A DNA stretch of 64,000 nucleotides from Xiphias gladius (lineage: Eukaryota > Chordata > Actinopteri > Istiophoriformes > Xiphiidae): the NCBI RefSeq assembly GCF_016859285.1, contig NC_053409.1:27833919-27897918 (forward strand). The letters run 5' to 3'. Of the stretch, positions 1 to 48,489 are shown piece after piece; the stretch's first letter is position 1, and each line of letters begins with the position of its first letter. The translations under genes and the position numbers were made by a program. The notes below the pieces were generated by a model. It had not been told where the DNA came from, ran no database searches, and saw nothing but the letters and a program-made list of their open reading frames with translations.

Positions 1-700
1 AAATAGAATTTCAACAATTTAATTGTTTATTCAATTGTTGAAATCCACCATTCGTTATTTTTTTTAATGATATTTGATTTCATTTTAGGGCATGCGTTTG
101 TGTCTCTGATGCATAAAAGCAAAGCAGCACGTAGCTAGGCACCACGGACATATATAGTAGGATATATATAGCGATAGGACATTAGTGACTGGTAATGGTG
201 AGTTAGGTATCATTCCTGCACTTGTTAATGTTTTCATCTGCTATGTGTATGTGTTTGTGTTATAAGGTTCAAGTGTCTTGGTGTATTAGTGCTACCCATA
301 AAGCCTGGCTGTGGCTGAGTCAACAAAAAATTATCTTCTGATTAGGAATAAACTTGCATTCCGTGTGTCAACTGTCCATAGCCGAATATGGTACTATGCT
401 GTTTTGACATACAACATGTTGGTGTTCAAGTTTGCAGTCAATTCTAGTATAAAATGTTCTAGAAACTGGTGTAAAATGTTGGCCATTCAAATTAATGCAA
501 AAATCTTGATTGTTGCAGAGCATTTAATAGGACGTCATTATATAGACTCTCTCAGAACCCAAACTCTGGCCAACTTCCAGCGTCCCTGGGGGAGGGGCAC
601 TTTTAACGGTGTGTTGACCCCCTACCTCATCAATATTCACTGTATAGGCCACTGGCTCTGAAAAAATGTAGTTTCCCTCCAAAGTTCCAACACTTCAGTA

Positions 701-1000
701 GTCATCCATTAGCTATACTGCTTATCCTTCAAGGGGTAGCGGGGGCTGGAGCCAATCCCAGCTGACATTGGACAAGAATTGGGGTACACCTTGGACAGGT
801 TGCCAGTCTATCAAGGTGCCGACATACAGAACCATACAACTTAGTCATGCTCACATTCACACCTACAGACAATTTCGAGTCACCAATTAACCTGCATGTC
901 TTTGGACTGTGGGAGGAAGCTGGAGTACCCAGAAAAAAACCCATGCATACACAAGGAGAACATGTAAACCCCACAAAGAAAGCCCAAAGCCAGACCACAT
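701..1000 (+). repeat. Common teleost interspersed repeat
   Basis: Contains words found in a very abundant fish repeat: GGGGCTGGAGCC, CCCAGCTGACATTGG, GACAGGTTGCCAGTCTATC, CACATTCACACCTACAG and CTTTGGACTGTGGGAGGAAG. No coding capacity. Classification (LINE tail or SINE) is left open. Confidence 0.6.
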
Positions 1001-1076
1001 GAAAATTCTGAATGGTTTAAACAACTATGTGTAGCCAATACCTACTGCATTTTTACGAGGTTGGTTCAGACTTCAA

Positions 1077-1130
1077 AAGTCTTGGTCGGAAATGTTTTTA
1101 TATATATAAAAACATTTCCGACCAAGACTT
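1077..1130. repeat. Perfect 54-bp palindrome
   Basis: The two 27-base halves (1077-1103 and 1104-1130) are exact reverse complements with no spacer. The arms begin AAGTCTTGGTCGGAAATG. It could be a collapsed MITE or a hairpin RNA source. Confidence 0.85.
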
Positions 1131-2116
1131 GGGGATCTAATAATCAGCACCTGTGAAAATAGGTTTTTGAAAAGTATATGTTTGCAGTTGATTTAAACAA
1201 GAAATTATTAATGACATTTCTTACTGCTCTCAGATTATTGTGTTGAACATGAGTATGTGCTGAATATACACATCACTTTGGGACCAATGTTTTGTAGATA
1301 GGTGAAATATATAAAAATATCAAGGCATGTCAAACTACCTCAAAAGTGGCTGACAGGCCTCAGACTCCAGAGGGTTAACCATAACCAATTCATGCCTTAC
1401 CCTAACCTAAGCTCAATTCACACTTTACCCCTAACGTTAACCAGGACCTCAGAAATTATGATTTGCCTCATGAGGACCTAGCTTTGGTCGTTGTTTACTC
1501 CAGAATAGGTCCCAAAGAGGTAACAAAAACACGTACACACACATACACCATCAGCCACGACGTTAAAACCAGTTACCGGTTTCAATCTTGTGGCTGAGTG
1601 GTGTATACTCAATCTCCTTGTTGACCTCTGAATCACAACCCTGTTACACAACCTTCACTTGTCAGTGTGACAGAGAAACACAGCTGTGTGTGTGTCCGGT
1701 GTGTTTTTTCATAGTGTAACCTGACCTAACCTGTAGAAGTCAATGATGTCGCATAGGATCCCCCACCACCCCTCCGAACACAACCACACACACTGACTGT
1801 TGCCCTATCGCAGATCACAGATCAGATAAAAAAATCTGTGATATTAAAGGACAAGTTAATATGTTTTGAGTCTGTATAAAACCATCAGTCAAATGTCCAT
1901 ATGAACTGGGTTTTCCTCCTGTTCATACTGGACATTAACAGATCTCTGCACAACATGTTTCTGATGGAAGTGATAGAGACAAAGTCCACAGTCATTCTGT
2001 GTGAAATACTGTATATTCTAAAATTTATCTGCAGGTGATGTGAAGCTTTAACAGTCTGAGTTAAACACATCAGTCATCCAGGTGTACAACACCACCTGTA
2101 CGACTCAGGTACGTAC

Positions 2117-26456
<24,340 letters not shown>

Positions 26457-26679
26457 GCTTCTTTCGAGGAGGCCCTAAAACCTGTCCTAGAAGTCAGTTC
26501 AAAACCTCGATTTAGAAACACATACACAAAAAAACTGCATTTAGACAATCACACCACTGAACTACAGCTATAAAAAGCTCTAGTTCCCATTAAACTGGAT
26601 GGAACTGGAGCACCAATCTCAGTTACAAAAAAAACACGTTTTACTGTTCTATTTATTTATTATTGGCCAACATACAATA

Positions 26680-27500
26680 CTGGTAAAACAAAACATAACG
26701 ATTCGTTGGGGATTACGTAAAGTAACACAATTGATAGTTTACTACAATAAAGGTTAGGGTTTGTGTTTTATTTGCAATTTCTCTTGTATTATTCTCCTGT
26801 CACAAGAGTTAAGAAGGGCGGTAACGAACAGCATAAATGAGCGTAAACAGCTTAGATTTAACATAATTTAAATTTATTTGGTGGACCAGACATACACCGA
26901 ATTCAAACGAACGGTTTACCAAATTGTTTAAGATTTTGTGCAATGTTTTGCAGTGAATATATTAAAGCTCAGATGAAGAGATAGACTAAATTGACAATGT
27001 GATTAATGAAGTTTGGTTTTTGACGAACGCCATGACCGTTCTGCTTCCTGATCAGATGGATGGAACTGTGCAACAAACTCGGGACAAACATAACAGTTTA
27101 GCATTTCCTTGCTCATAATTTGACAAGGTACAATCCTGTAAAACAAGACATTTAGAGTCGAGGGGATTCATTTAAGCTAACACTATTAAGCATTTTAGAA
27201 TTAAAAAAAATGTTTTATCTGCAGTAACCCCTGCACTATTCTCCCCTTACAAAAGTGACGGAGGGCGATAACGAACTGCGTGAACAAACGTAAACAGCTG
27301 ATATTTAACATCATTTCAGCGCTGTATGGTAGACCAGACCTACACCGAATTAAACAGAATAATTTACCGGAGTGTAAGAAATCTTGAACCAGGCTTGGCA
27401 ATAAATGTATTCCGGCCCAATTCGAGAGAAATACAAAAATAGACATCTGTTTAACGGAATTTGGTGTAACGCTGTCTGTACGAGACGACGGCACCGATTA
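26680..27500. repeat. Diverged ~450-bp tandem duplication in TECPR2 intron 1
   Basis: Segment 26680-27110 and segment 27120-27500 align with an offset near 449 bp. Compare GGCGGTAACGAACAGC with GGCGATAACGAACTGC, CGTAAACAGCT with the same, and CCAGACATACACCGAATT with CCAGACCTACACCGAATT. No exon recognised in either copy. Confidence 0.65.
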
Positions 27501-27685
27501 GACTGTTCTGAAAAATGACAACTGACAGTAAATCTCCAAAAACAACATAATGCCAACAAACAAACAAACAAACATTATGCTGTTTACCGAGCTAGCCACT
27601 CAACCGCCGGGTCCAGGCTAGCTAGCATAATATGAGATCAGGTAATGCTGCGTAAACAGCTGAAGGAACACCGTGAGTCACTTAC

Positions 27686-27760
27686 CGTAATTTACAGTGC
27701 CGGATCCCACTCAGATTTTGTGAGAGATGTTTTTATTACAGCTGGATATTAAAGGGTTGA
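27686..27760 (-). other. tecpr2: Probable non-coding first exon of TECPR2
   Basis: A consensus splice donor (G|GTAAGT on the minus strand, exon edge at 27686) lies 1.2 kb upstream of the coding start exon. That exon has a usable acceptor at 26483/26484. The upstream limit of the exon is not visible, so the end given is nominal. It faces ZNF839 head-to-head. Confidence 0.4.
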
Positions 27761-28879
27761 CAGATGACATCGCCCTGACAGGTTTCATATTGATGCTGCG
27801 CTGCTGTTAACAAATTGCGTCACCTACCGGCGACACAGAGAATTACAAGTGTAACTTCTGATTTCGTTTTATGTTATAATGTGTTTTTTATTCTCTTCCA
27901 ACTGAACTACTAAATTATATACTCTGTTGTTCATACTGACTTCAGTATCTTGGTTAATTATCTTCAAACTCAGCCGGAAGATCAATAAATAAATTTATAA
28001 ATGAATCACAGGAAGCGGAAACTCTGCGACTACTGGTTGGAAAACCTGGATGCTGTGTCTGTCCTTCCATTTGAGATCTTAAAAGTCGTACTTTATACCA
28101 ACACTTTTAAGGTGAACAGTTGAGTTAAACTGGTTAAAAATGAAAATAACATTCGGCCTTCTTTAATATAATGGGAGCAGTTAAGTTTCTCCTTAAATGT
28201 GACAACCAAACTGGTCAATTTAAAGTCAATGTAAAATTACCAGATTTCCAAACAAGTTGTATTTTCTGGCGTACAGTTGTGAATGGGTTGATAAACACAA
28301 TTTCCTTCATTAAACTTAATTATTAAACATGTGGAATAACAGAAACATTCAATACATAAACAAATCACTATAATAACGTCTCGATAATGGTGTTATATTA
28401 ATGGAATAACACCTAAATGCACATGGCCACTTTCTAACATATAATGATTATTTTCTGCACAAAACATAACATATTGGTGTTGTTATTTTATTTTGAAATA
28501 TTTTCTCATCTGAATGTGTGTTTATTTCATAAATGTACAGTTCATATATATATTACATACAATAATTCACACTCAAATTTTGAATATTAACATAATGAAT
28601 CCGGTCCGGTGCTGGTTCCGTTCCGGGAAGTCCGCACCTCCGCTCCTGCTGTGGGCTAAGCTAGGCTAGTTCAAAACGACCCCCGCTAACCGTTACCTGC
28701 TACCTTATCACCGCTCCCGTTGATGACGTCCTTCGTCCCAGCGGAGCGTTTTATCCACCAGCACACACAGATTTTATAAAACAGTATTTATTCGGTGATA
28801 TCGACCGACAATCCAGTTGCTTTGAGCAACCGACTGGCCCCCAGTCAGAGCTAAGCTAACAGTTAGCCTCACAGCCAAA
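27761..28879. promoter_or_regulatory. Divergent TECPR2/ZNF839 promoter interval
   Basis: The two genes are transcribed away from each other from this 1.1-kb interval. It includes a CRE-like TGACGTC at 28724-28730. AT-rich DNA fills 27850-28570. No TATA box was convincingly placed, and transcription starts are not visible. Confidence 0.4.
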
Positions 28880-39570
<10,691 letters not shown>

Positions 39571-40280
39571 ATTCTGAAAGGAACCCAGACCTATCTGGAC
39601 TGAGCAGGACCAGAAACTGCCCTGAAGTGCATCAGGCTGACAGGGAGATTCTGGATTTTTAAGGTGGTATTTATAACGTCATCTGAGCTCCCAGGTGCTG
39701 TAGACAGACAATACCTGCAGCTATGAGTCTTACATGTCCACAAAGGTGAACATCAGCAAAGAATTGACCAACACCTGGACCCATGAAACACCTTGACCTA
39801 CAACAGTCTTAAAAGACAAGTCAATGAACACCTGTCTATTGCTGTTCCACTGGGGGCAGAGCATAAACTTACGTGTAAGTCAGTCCAATCAAACTCAGTA
39901 CCCCAGGACAAAATGAACATTGTAACTGTGGGTGTAAAGAACACAGTAGCCTTTAGGGGGTGCTAGCAGATCTTCAGACTGCTGGTTTCAAGTGTTTCTG
40001 TTAGCTCTGTCTTGTTGGAGATGTTTTAGATTTGGCACCGGAGGATGAACAGGACAAATTGTTCCTTTAATATCTCATCTGGACCTGTTCTTGTCAGACT
40101 CTGTTGACGTGACGTTTTGTTCTTTCTTCTTCAGACTGAACTTCCTGTTTAGAAAAAAAGTTGAAGATCTTCCAACAAACACCTGAAATTTTTCTCCCAA
40201 AAATGTCAAAACTGTTCAGAAACCAGAGTGAAGCCACTGTCTGTAGTCAACTTTCAGGCTCCTCAAGAAGGAATTTTCTC

Positions 40281-40286
40281 AATAAA
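40281..40286 (+). terminator. ZNF839 polyadenylation signal
   Basis: AATAAA about 0.7 kb past the stop codon, followed by a T-rich stretch. It is the first clear signal after the stop. Confidence 0.55.
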
Positions 40287-40289
40287 ATT

Positions 40290-41625
40290 GAATTGTATTG
40301 TTTTATTTTTTTGGTGCTCATATTTAATATTTAAACACAGTTATCCTGAGGGAAATTATCAAACTTAACATGAAATGTCACAGGTAATGACACATTTAAC
40401 TGCTGATAAACAGTAAATTGTGTGATTTCTACAGATAACCTAATCAGTAAATGCTGATCAATAAATCCTGACCTCAGGTTAACAGATTAAACATCTAAAT
40501 ATGAGCAGCATTATTCATTGAGAAGACGAGATAATCAGTTTGTGATTGAGATAATAAACGATGATGTGTCCCCTCTGGGCTGCTGTACTCAGCAGTGATG
40601 AACAAAGAGTCTTATTGTCTCAGTTCAGCTTGATATTTGATTGGTTCATTCAGTTCTCACCTTTGATGATGTCATTAACGGGCTGGACAGAAGATACCTG
40701 ATCTTCCTGTTGGTTTTTAAGGAATCTGGAGTGATTGTAAATTTGTAAACTTTTTTTCCTTCAGTGTTTCCATATTTGGACTTGTTCGTTTAAAAATAGA
40801 AACCGATTAGTTGGCTGTTAATATGTAGATAAATATGATAAACAAAGTTTAAAAAAAGTTGCACTATTTTATTACTTTTTATAAAACTTCACAATGAAAC
40901 ATTTTCCAAACATAAACTGAACGTTTATAGTTGTCTGGAGAATCAACGTGAGGATGGACGGAAAACAGTTTGGAGGAAATCAGACTTTGATTTGTCATGT
41001 TGATCGTTCGAGTGCTCAGTGCATTAAACACATTTCATGTTCCTCCAATAAACTGATGTGACAAACTCAAATCACCACTCTTTGTTTAATTTCACATGAT
41101 GGAAGTTTGATGAACATCATCAGAAATCACACAGGTAAATGTATCTAGACTGAAATGTCTGAGCATCTTCGGGCTCTCTGTTCTTCAGATTTGTTCTGCT
41201 GATGCTGAGTTGTTTTACACTTTTTAGTGTTTGACAGCAGTTGAAAACATGTCTGCAATTAATTTAGTAAAAGGTTTATGGTGGGAATTTGTTTTATGAA
41301 CTACATTTGTTACCCCTCATGACTTTAGGTTTTACGATTCCTCCTAATACTTTTGGGTCACTTCGCAGTACCTTTAGTTCATTATTGCGAACACTCAAGT
41401 ACATCATAAATCAATCCTCACGGTGACACATCGGGGTTTCTCTAGTTTCTGAATTACCAGATCCTTTGTACCTAAGTATTTGTATTTTCTGACCAGTACA
41501 TAAAACCAGCATTTTTTCTGCCTCTTCCTAGGCTTCAAAAACAAACAAAAACTAGTTTTACTGTTTGTATGGTCAGTAACAAATGAAATACTAATTTACT
41601 TATTTCATGCCAGCACTTGAAATCC
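40290..41625. other. Intergenic DNA, ZNF839 to CINP
   Basis: AT-rich sequence between the convergent 3' ends; no gene, RNA or recognised repeat seen. Confidence 0.5.
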
Positions 41626-41629
41626 AACT

Positions 41630-42525
41630 TCATTCCGAACTCTGAGCCTAAATTAACCCACTCCATAATTTTGAAAAATGCAAAAAAGTGGGTGAGGGGC
41701 TGAGAGGGGCGTGACTGTGTGAGGCAGGATTTGCTCAGTGACAGCAAGGTACATATGCTAGAGGGTCTTTTGAAGTGGAGCCCTTTTCCCCTCCATAATC
41801 CCATGAAGCAGACATTAGTTTTATGGAGGACCATGGAGGTCCCGAGCTGGATCAATTCGAGCCATTGGCTCCAGTCCCACTAATGCCCAAAACCAGAGCT
41901 CTCAGAGCCAAGCATGTTGTTAGAATAGTTCTCTCTGAAAAATGCCCATTGCAAATGTACATAGCAGTGTGTTGCTATTGAGGGACACGCTGCCGCCTGC
42001 AGCCACTGCTGAGCCACAGAGGGGTCTGAAGGGAAAGGCTGCAGTCCAGTGGTGCTTCTACAGCCTTCACAAGCACAAGTCAAAAACTCTGTGCCAAAAT
42101 GTAAAAATACTAAGTAGAGGGTTAGCAAAAAAAAAAAAAAAAAACTCCCAGGAATGATGAGTCTTGATCAGTATATATTTGAAAACGAGCGCAGTTTCAC
42201 AGACTCCCACTCAAGGACAGGGGCTGGGGGAGGTGGGCCGACCACCTCTGATTAGAGGGCGTGAACTCTTTTTTCTAATTTATATACATTTCATGACGTG
42301 AAGAAGTCCCAAACGGTTGACTGTCAGTATTGGCCCTGCAAGGTTTAGGATTATTTGAAACAGTAGATGGCATGTTGAGCCATTTTCGACCCTTAAAATG
42401 CTTATTTTTATAACTTTGGTAACAAATATCATCATCCACCCCAGCACTGATGTGTTTCATGACAGTACATTCATATAATTTATTTTACTTCTCCAAAAAC
42501 ATGTTGAAGTGAGTAGCAGCTCTTT
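41630..42525. repeat. Unclassified dispersed repeat, copy B
   Basis: Second copy of the 19375-20110 repeat, in the same orientation. It carries about 100 bp of extra sequence near its left part (around 41680-41740) that copy A lacks. It ends with AACATGTT and CTCTTTAA, as does copy A. Confidence 0.7.
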
Positions 42526-42866
42526 AATAAAAAGCCATTTATCCACATTCACAGTTAATTTCAGACTTCAGAGACTCGAGCTGCTCTGACCGAAACAGAC
42601 CTGGATAGTAAAGATAACAGAGAGAAGGGAGAAGCTCAGCTCAAATGTTTGGTGGACATCAAAGAGTAAAAGTCCAGGCCGCAGGTGAACTCACCTGAGC
42701 TTACCTGCTTCTGTTTCTACACATGTTTAATAAACCAGAAATGTTAATCAGACAGCTTGGCTGGGAATTTCCCCCTCTGCCAACGCTTTGTGCTAAGTTA
42801 GGCTAACACCTGGACTCTCAGAGATGACCCAAACACTGATCACATGACTCAGTGGGACAGATGACA

Positions 42867-45800
42867 TCACAGTGGGCGGTGTCCAGTCTCCAGCAACAGA
42901 GCCTCCAGGGTCAGTCTGGTCTGGGGGGGGTTGAAGGGCTGGTGCAGCCAGCAGGACAGGTAGACCATGCAGAGGTCAGAGTTTGCAGTGTGGGCGAGTT
43001 CCTGCAGGATTGTCTGCTTCAACTTCAGCTCCTGACTGAAGGCTTCCCACAGGACACCAGATGACGACTCTGAAACAAGAAACATCTTTTCACCAAAAAC
43101 AACAGAACGGCTCTTTAACGGAAACTGCTTATTTTTCTACAGATGTTAATTTGTTTTGATGAAAACAGTCTGGACCGGAACTGATGAAAATACAAGACTG
43201 CAAACAGGTGGATCATACTGATGTTCTAAAGGTTTGTTACAGGTAGACTCACCAAACTGTTTGGTGTTCCAGGTGTGAAATAGAGGAAACTTTCTGCCAT
43301 TGGGTCCAAACTGAAATTCCTCCAGATCCTGAATACCTCGCTGTGATGTCATCAGATGCTCCATCTTCATCACCACAATGACCTAACAGGAGGAAGACAA
43401 CAATAGTCAGAAGACAAAGAAACAGATGACCTCTTTACAGTTTGTGCTACAATTTAAACTTTATTTGAACTGTTTTTTTACACTTTGTGTAAAATAAGTC
43501 AACTTATGTTATATTAACAGGAAGTGCAGTAACAACCACACACGTCAAACCAACTTTAGAGGCCACTGAACTTCAAGCAGAAAACTAACAGTTCATCAGT
43601 GTAGAAACTTTCGGCTTATATTTAACTTTATTAAACTATACCGCAATAAACTTAATTTAAAAATTTTTCGAGGGTGACAGACTGTGAACTTTCTAAGAAT
43701 CAATGTTCTTATTAGTGTTGTTTAAACTGATTCAGGATCAGCTGACAATTTAATTTTTCTGTTCTAAATGATTTAATTTCATTAAATGAAACTTACTGAT
43801 ATCTAAACTGTGCCCTTAGTGTGTGAACACTTTGCCTTTATGTTAAAATGATGTTAAACAGACCATGTTAAATGTCGTCACATTCAGAGAAAAAAATTAA
43901 TTTATACTGAACCTCAAAAAGGTCAAAAGTTTAAAAAAAATTATGATGTGGAAATCTGTATGTTCAGAGTCAGGTTAGGTCGTCTTGAAACAGAGATTCT
44001 CGATCTGTCAAAAAAAATTGAAAAGGAACAACTTTCCTCGCCAGGGGCATGTTAAATTCCGAAAATTTTCCTCAAAACAGTGTGCAGTGGGCTTTGAGGT
44101 ATGTTTTCTCTCGTTTGGTGGGTGTGTCAGAGGTATTACCCAATCAGAACTGACGTGTATGTAAACCCACCATATATGAAAGGCAGTGCTTTGCATAACA
44201 CAACAGGGTGCACCACTGTTTCCGTTTAAATAAGATTTTGTTACTTTTGTCTGGGCGGAACGTGTCCCAGCACAGCATTTACAAAGCCATCAGCTAACCA
44301 GTGCACAGCAATTATCAGAACATCAGCCAATCAGATTATAGCATCAGCCAGACCATCAGTCAATCAGAGCACAGCATTAATCAAACCATTAGCCAATTAG
44401 ATTATAGCATCAGTCATGCTATCAGCAAACCAATCAATCAATCAATCAACATTTTTTTTCTTCCTTCTGTGAAATTTCGACTGAAATTTCCTCCTCAGTT
44501 ACATAAAGTTAAGTAAAGTTGAAGCGTCACCATTTTGTCAATGATGTCCTGAAGTTTGCAGCATTCGTCCTGCAGCTCTGCAGCTCGATCTGTAGGAGCT
44601 GACGGAGCTGACAAAGTTGACGGAGGTGAGAAAGGAGAGGAAGGTGAAGACTCGTCTACCAGCTGCTGCTGATTGCTCTGAGAACTGAAGGAGGAGTAAA
44701 ATGAGGTCTCACACACACATTCATGATAATTATAAAAATAATTTTTTGAGTGAGAATTTAAAGATGTTAAATATCAGTGATTCACAGACAGGAAGTCCTA
44801 CAGGTGAAGCTCCTGAACAGGTAAACATCATAGATTAAGTCACCATCAATGAGTCTCAGTGACTGAAATAATTTCTTCTGTTGAAGGTTAAATTCTGAAT
44901 AATCCAATTCAGTAAACATGAACTTGTGTTGATACTTAAAAGTAAAATCTGCCGATTTATAATGCTTTCTAGGTTTTGACAAGAACAAAGAATGTGTAGA
45001 ATAAAAAAGATGATGTGTGGTTCCGCTGCATCAATTTAGATCCTTTTTTAAAAAGTGTCCAACAGTGTTAAAATGATGAAATCTGAGGAGACTGTTGTGA
45101 AATAACTGTAATAATCACAGCATGGACCGTGGACTACCTCACCAATCGACCACAGTATGTGAGGATACGGGACTGGGTCCAACACGGTTGTCTGCAGCAC
45201 GGAGGCACCGCAGGGAACAGTTCTAACTCCGTTCCTCTTCACCCTCTACACTGCACATTTCCACCAACTGCAAAAGTTCTGTGATGACTCCCCAACTGTC
45301 GGCATCATCACAGCTGGGGACGACAGGGAGTACAGACAACAGATCCAGGGCTTTGTGAATTGGTCCCAGCAGAATCACCTCCAGATCAATGCATGGAAAA
45401 CCAAAGAGCTGTTGGTGGACTTATGCAGGTGCAAAAACTCCACCATACCGGTGAACATCCAGGGAATGGACATTAAGATGGTGAGGTACCTGAGTTTTCA
45501 CCTGAATAATAAAGTGGACTGGACTGGTCTTACAATACAAACGCACTATATAAGACAGGCCAGAGCACACTATCTGTTGAGGAGACTCGGGTCGTTTGGA
45601 CTGCAGGGGCACTCCTGAGGACATTTTTTCACTCTGTGGTGCCATCAGCCATCTTCTATTGAGTGCTCTGCTGGGGCAGCAGCATCTCAACTGCCAGAAG
45701 GCCAGTTCTGTTCTGGGATATCCCCTTGACCCAGTAGAGGTGGTGGGACAGAGGAGAATGGTAGCTAAGCTATCATCCCTGATGGAGAACATATTCCGCC

Positions 45801-48423
45801 CCATGCAGGACACTGTCAGACTACAACAACAGTTCTCCTAATAGACCACTCACACCAAAACTAACAAATCCACTCATGCACAATATCAATGTATACTATA
45901 ATGTGCAATATCACTATTTCCTATGTGCAATAATGTGACTTCAACCATTGAGTCTATCATTTATTTTACTTATGTATTTATTTTACTTATTTCCGTAATT
46001 GCCTCTGTTTACTTATTTATTCTTACTGATGTTTTTGCTATGTATAAAGTATAAAGTAAACTAAACTAATTCAATCAAACTAAACTCACAGTCTCACATT
46101 AACGATGTTTGCTGCAACGTTGAATCCGTCCTCGTTGAGTCTTTCCCACCTCAGCATCAGGTTATGCCAGTCGGCTGCATTATCTTTGATCTTTCGGGCG
46201 GTTCCCGTGACAGCAGAGCACTTCCTGTTTGTTGAGGTCACCGTGATGTCACCTAACTGACCTGAGAACATAGTTTATCTGATTCTATTATTGAACACAA
46301 CAAAACTTTACATGTAGAGCCATACAGACATTTGCATGTTTACAACAAAAAAATTATTTTTTATAGTTTTTTCATCAATATAAAAATATAAAAAACAAAA
46401 TAAAAACAGAAAATCAGTCAAAAGTTTAAATCATTATTATTATTACAATTTAGACTGATAAGTAAATAAACATTTAAGAAAATAAAAATAATTTAAGAGT
46501 TTGAGAGAAAACTAATACATAAACTTTTTTTAGAAAATTAAAATAAATAAATAAACAAATTACATGAATCTTTACAGAATATAAAAATAAAAGCTTACAA
46601 TAATAAACAAAATCTGATTTAAAGTTTCATCATCCTGACAGGTAAAGATGAACAGGAGGGTAAATGCGAACAGGCGTGTACATGTGTTAAATGCAGGTAA
46701 AAGTGAACAGGCAGACTTCTGTAGTTTCACACTAAAAATTCCAGTTAAAGGATTTCGTTTAATCTTTGTGTTGTAAACGTCATTCACTTCTGATATTAAC
46801 ACCTGAAGTTTTTCTGACCAACATACAGATCACAAATTAATGCAGGTGTGAACAGGTTATTAAAGACACAGTTTACACCTGTCGAGGGTTTAAAATCTGG
46901 GGACATTTGAATTTTTATTTAATGAAAATGATGAACTTTTTTTTAATCGTTATTATTATTATTGGCATTTCTGCTTCATCTGATAGAGACTGTAGGGAGT
47001 GACAGGAAAGGCAGAGAGAAAGGCTATGACATACAGTAAAGGGCCTAGGCTGGTTTTGAACCTGTACGCGCTCTAGCAGGTTAGCTACTGGGGCGCCCCC
47101 TTGAGGAACAATTTGAAACTATACAACCTCATGTTTATCTACAGAGAGACAAGTCCGAACATGTTGTCTGAACATCTTGAACACATAAACATCTTGTTTC
47201 TATCATATAGTTACTTTAGATGGCATGACCTTGGCCTCCAGTTCTACTGTGAGGAACCTTGGGATAGTCTTTGACCAGGACAGGTCCTATGTCTCACAGA
47301 TAAAATGGGTCTCTAGGACAGGCTTCTTCCACCTGCACAATATTTTGAAAATTAGAAAAATCCTGTGTCAAATGGATGCTGAAAAACTAGTCTATGCATT
47401 TGTTACTTCTAGACTAGACTACTGTAATTCCTTATCAGGATTTCCCAATAACTAAGTGAAAAGCCTCCAGTTGATCCAGAAAGCTGCAGCACCAGTACTG
47501 ACAGATACTAGGAAAAGAGATCATATTTCTCCTGTGTTAGCATCTCTGCACCTGCTCCCTTTAAAATCTAGAATAGAATTTAAAATCCTTCTCCTCACCT
47601 ACAAAGTCCTTAATGGTCAGGCACCATCGTATCTTAAAGAGCTCATAGTATCCTATTACCCCACTACAACACTGCGCTCCCAGAACGCAGCCTTACTCGA
47701 GTCTCCAAAAGCAGAATGGGCGGCAGAGTCTTCAGCTAGCAGACTTCTCTCCTGTGGAACCATCTCCCAGTTTGGGTTCTGGAGGCAGACACCCTCTCTA
47801 CATTTAAAGCGTACAGTAATAATAAAATCATATTCTATTAATATTGTAAAATTATTTATTATTGCGTTATATATCTTATAGTTAGGGCTGGCTCAGGCTT
47901 GTCTTGAACCATCCCTTGCTTCTGCTGCTGCTGATCCCCCCATACAATTATATCACACTACTATATTCCATTAACTTTGTGTCTTCTCGCTCCTGTAGTT
48001 TGTACTTTCCTATGCCAGTACTACTCAACACTCATAATAATAATCATTTTTATTTTATTATGAATAATAATAATTGGTGCTGCTATCGTTGCAGCTTTTA
48101 TTATTAATAACACTATTACACCTATAAGTACCACTGATATTATCATAACAGCCAGTCTGACAGTGCTTGAATACAACAGTATATACACAGGTGTTCCTAG
48201 TCTCTCTCCCCCTCTCCCTCCTCTCTCCCCAGTTCCTCTCCTCTCAACCCAACCCGTCGAGGCAGACAGCCCCCACCCTGAGTGCGGTTCTGTTGGAGGT
48301 TTTATTCCTGTTAAAGGAAGTTTTTCCTCTCCACTGTGCCAACTGCCTGCTCATGTTGGGGACTATTGGATTTTTCTAAATAATAATGTCAGGTCTTGAC
48401 CTCTCTCTATGAGATTTTTTTTT

Positions 48424-48489
<66 letters not shown>

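Larger units (their letters stand above)
1..2116. other. TECPR2 intron (left edge) with dispersed fish repeats
   Basis: No exon of TECPR2 or any other gene was recognised here. The stretch holds a fish interspersed repeat at about 701-1000, a perfect 54-bp palindrome at 1077-1130, and degenerate simple-repeat-like DNA at about 1360-1560 (CCCTAACC-type words then ACACAC). The rest is AT-rich unique sequence. Confidence 0.6.

Noticed and set aside
27201..27571. 97- and 73-codon minus-strand frames upstream of TECPR2
   Set aside because: They lie in the diverged tandem duplication; the other copy does not keep the frame.
46090..46097. Earlier donor AAT|GTGAGA for CINP exon 2
   Set aside because: It breaks the frame with exon 3; the CT|GTGAGT donor eight bases on restores it and fits human CINP.
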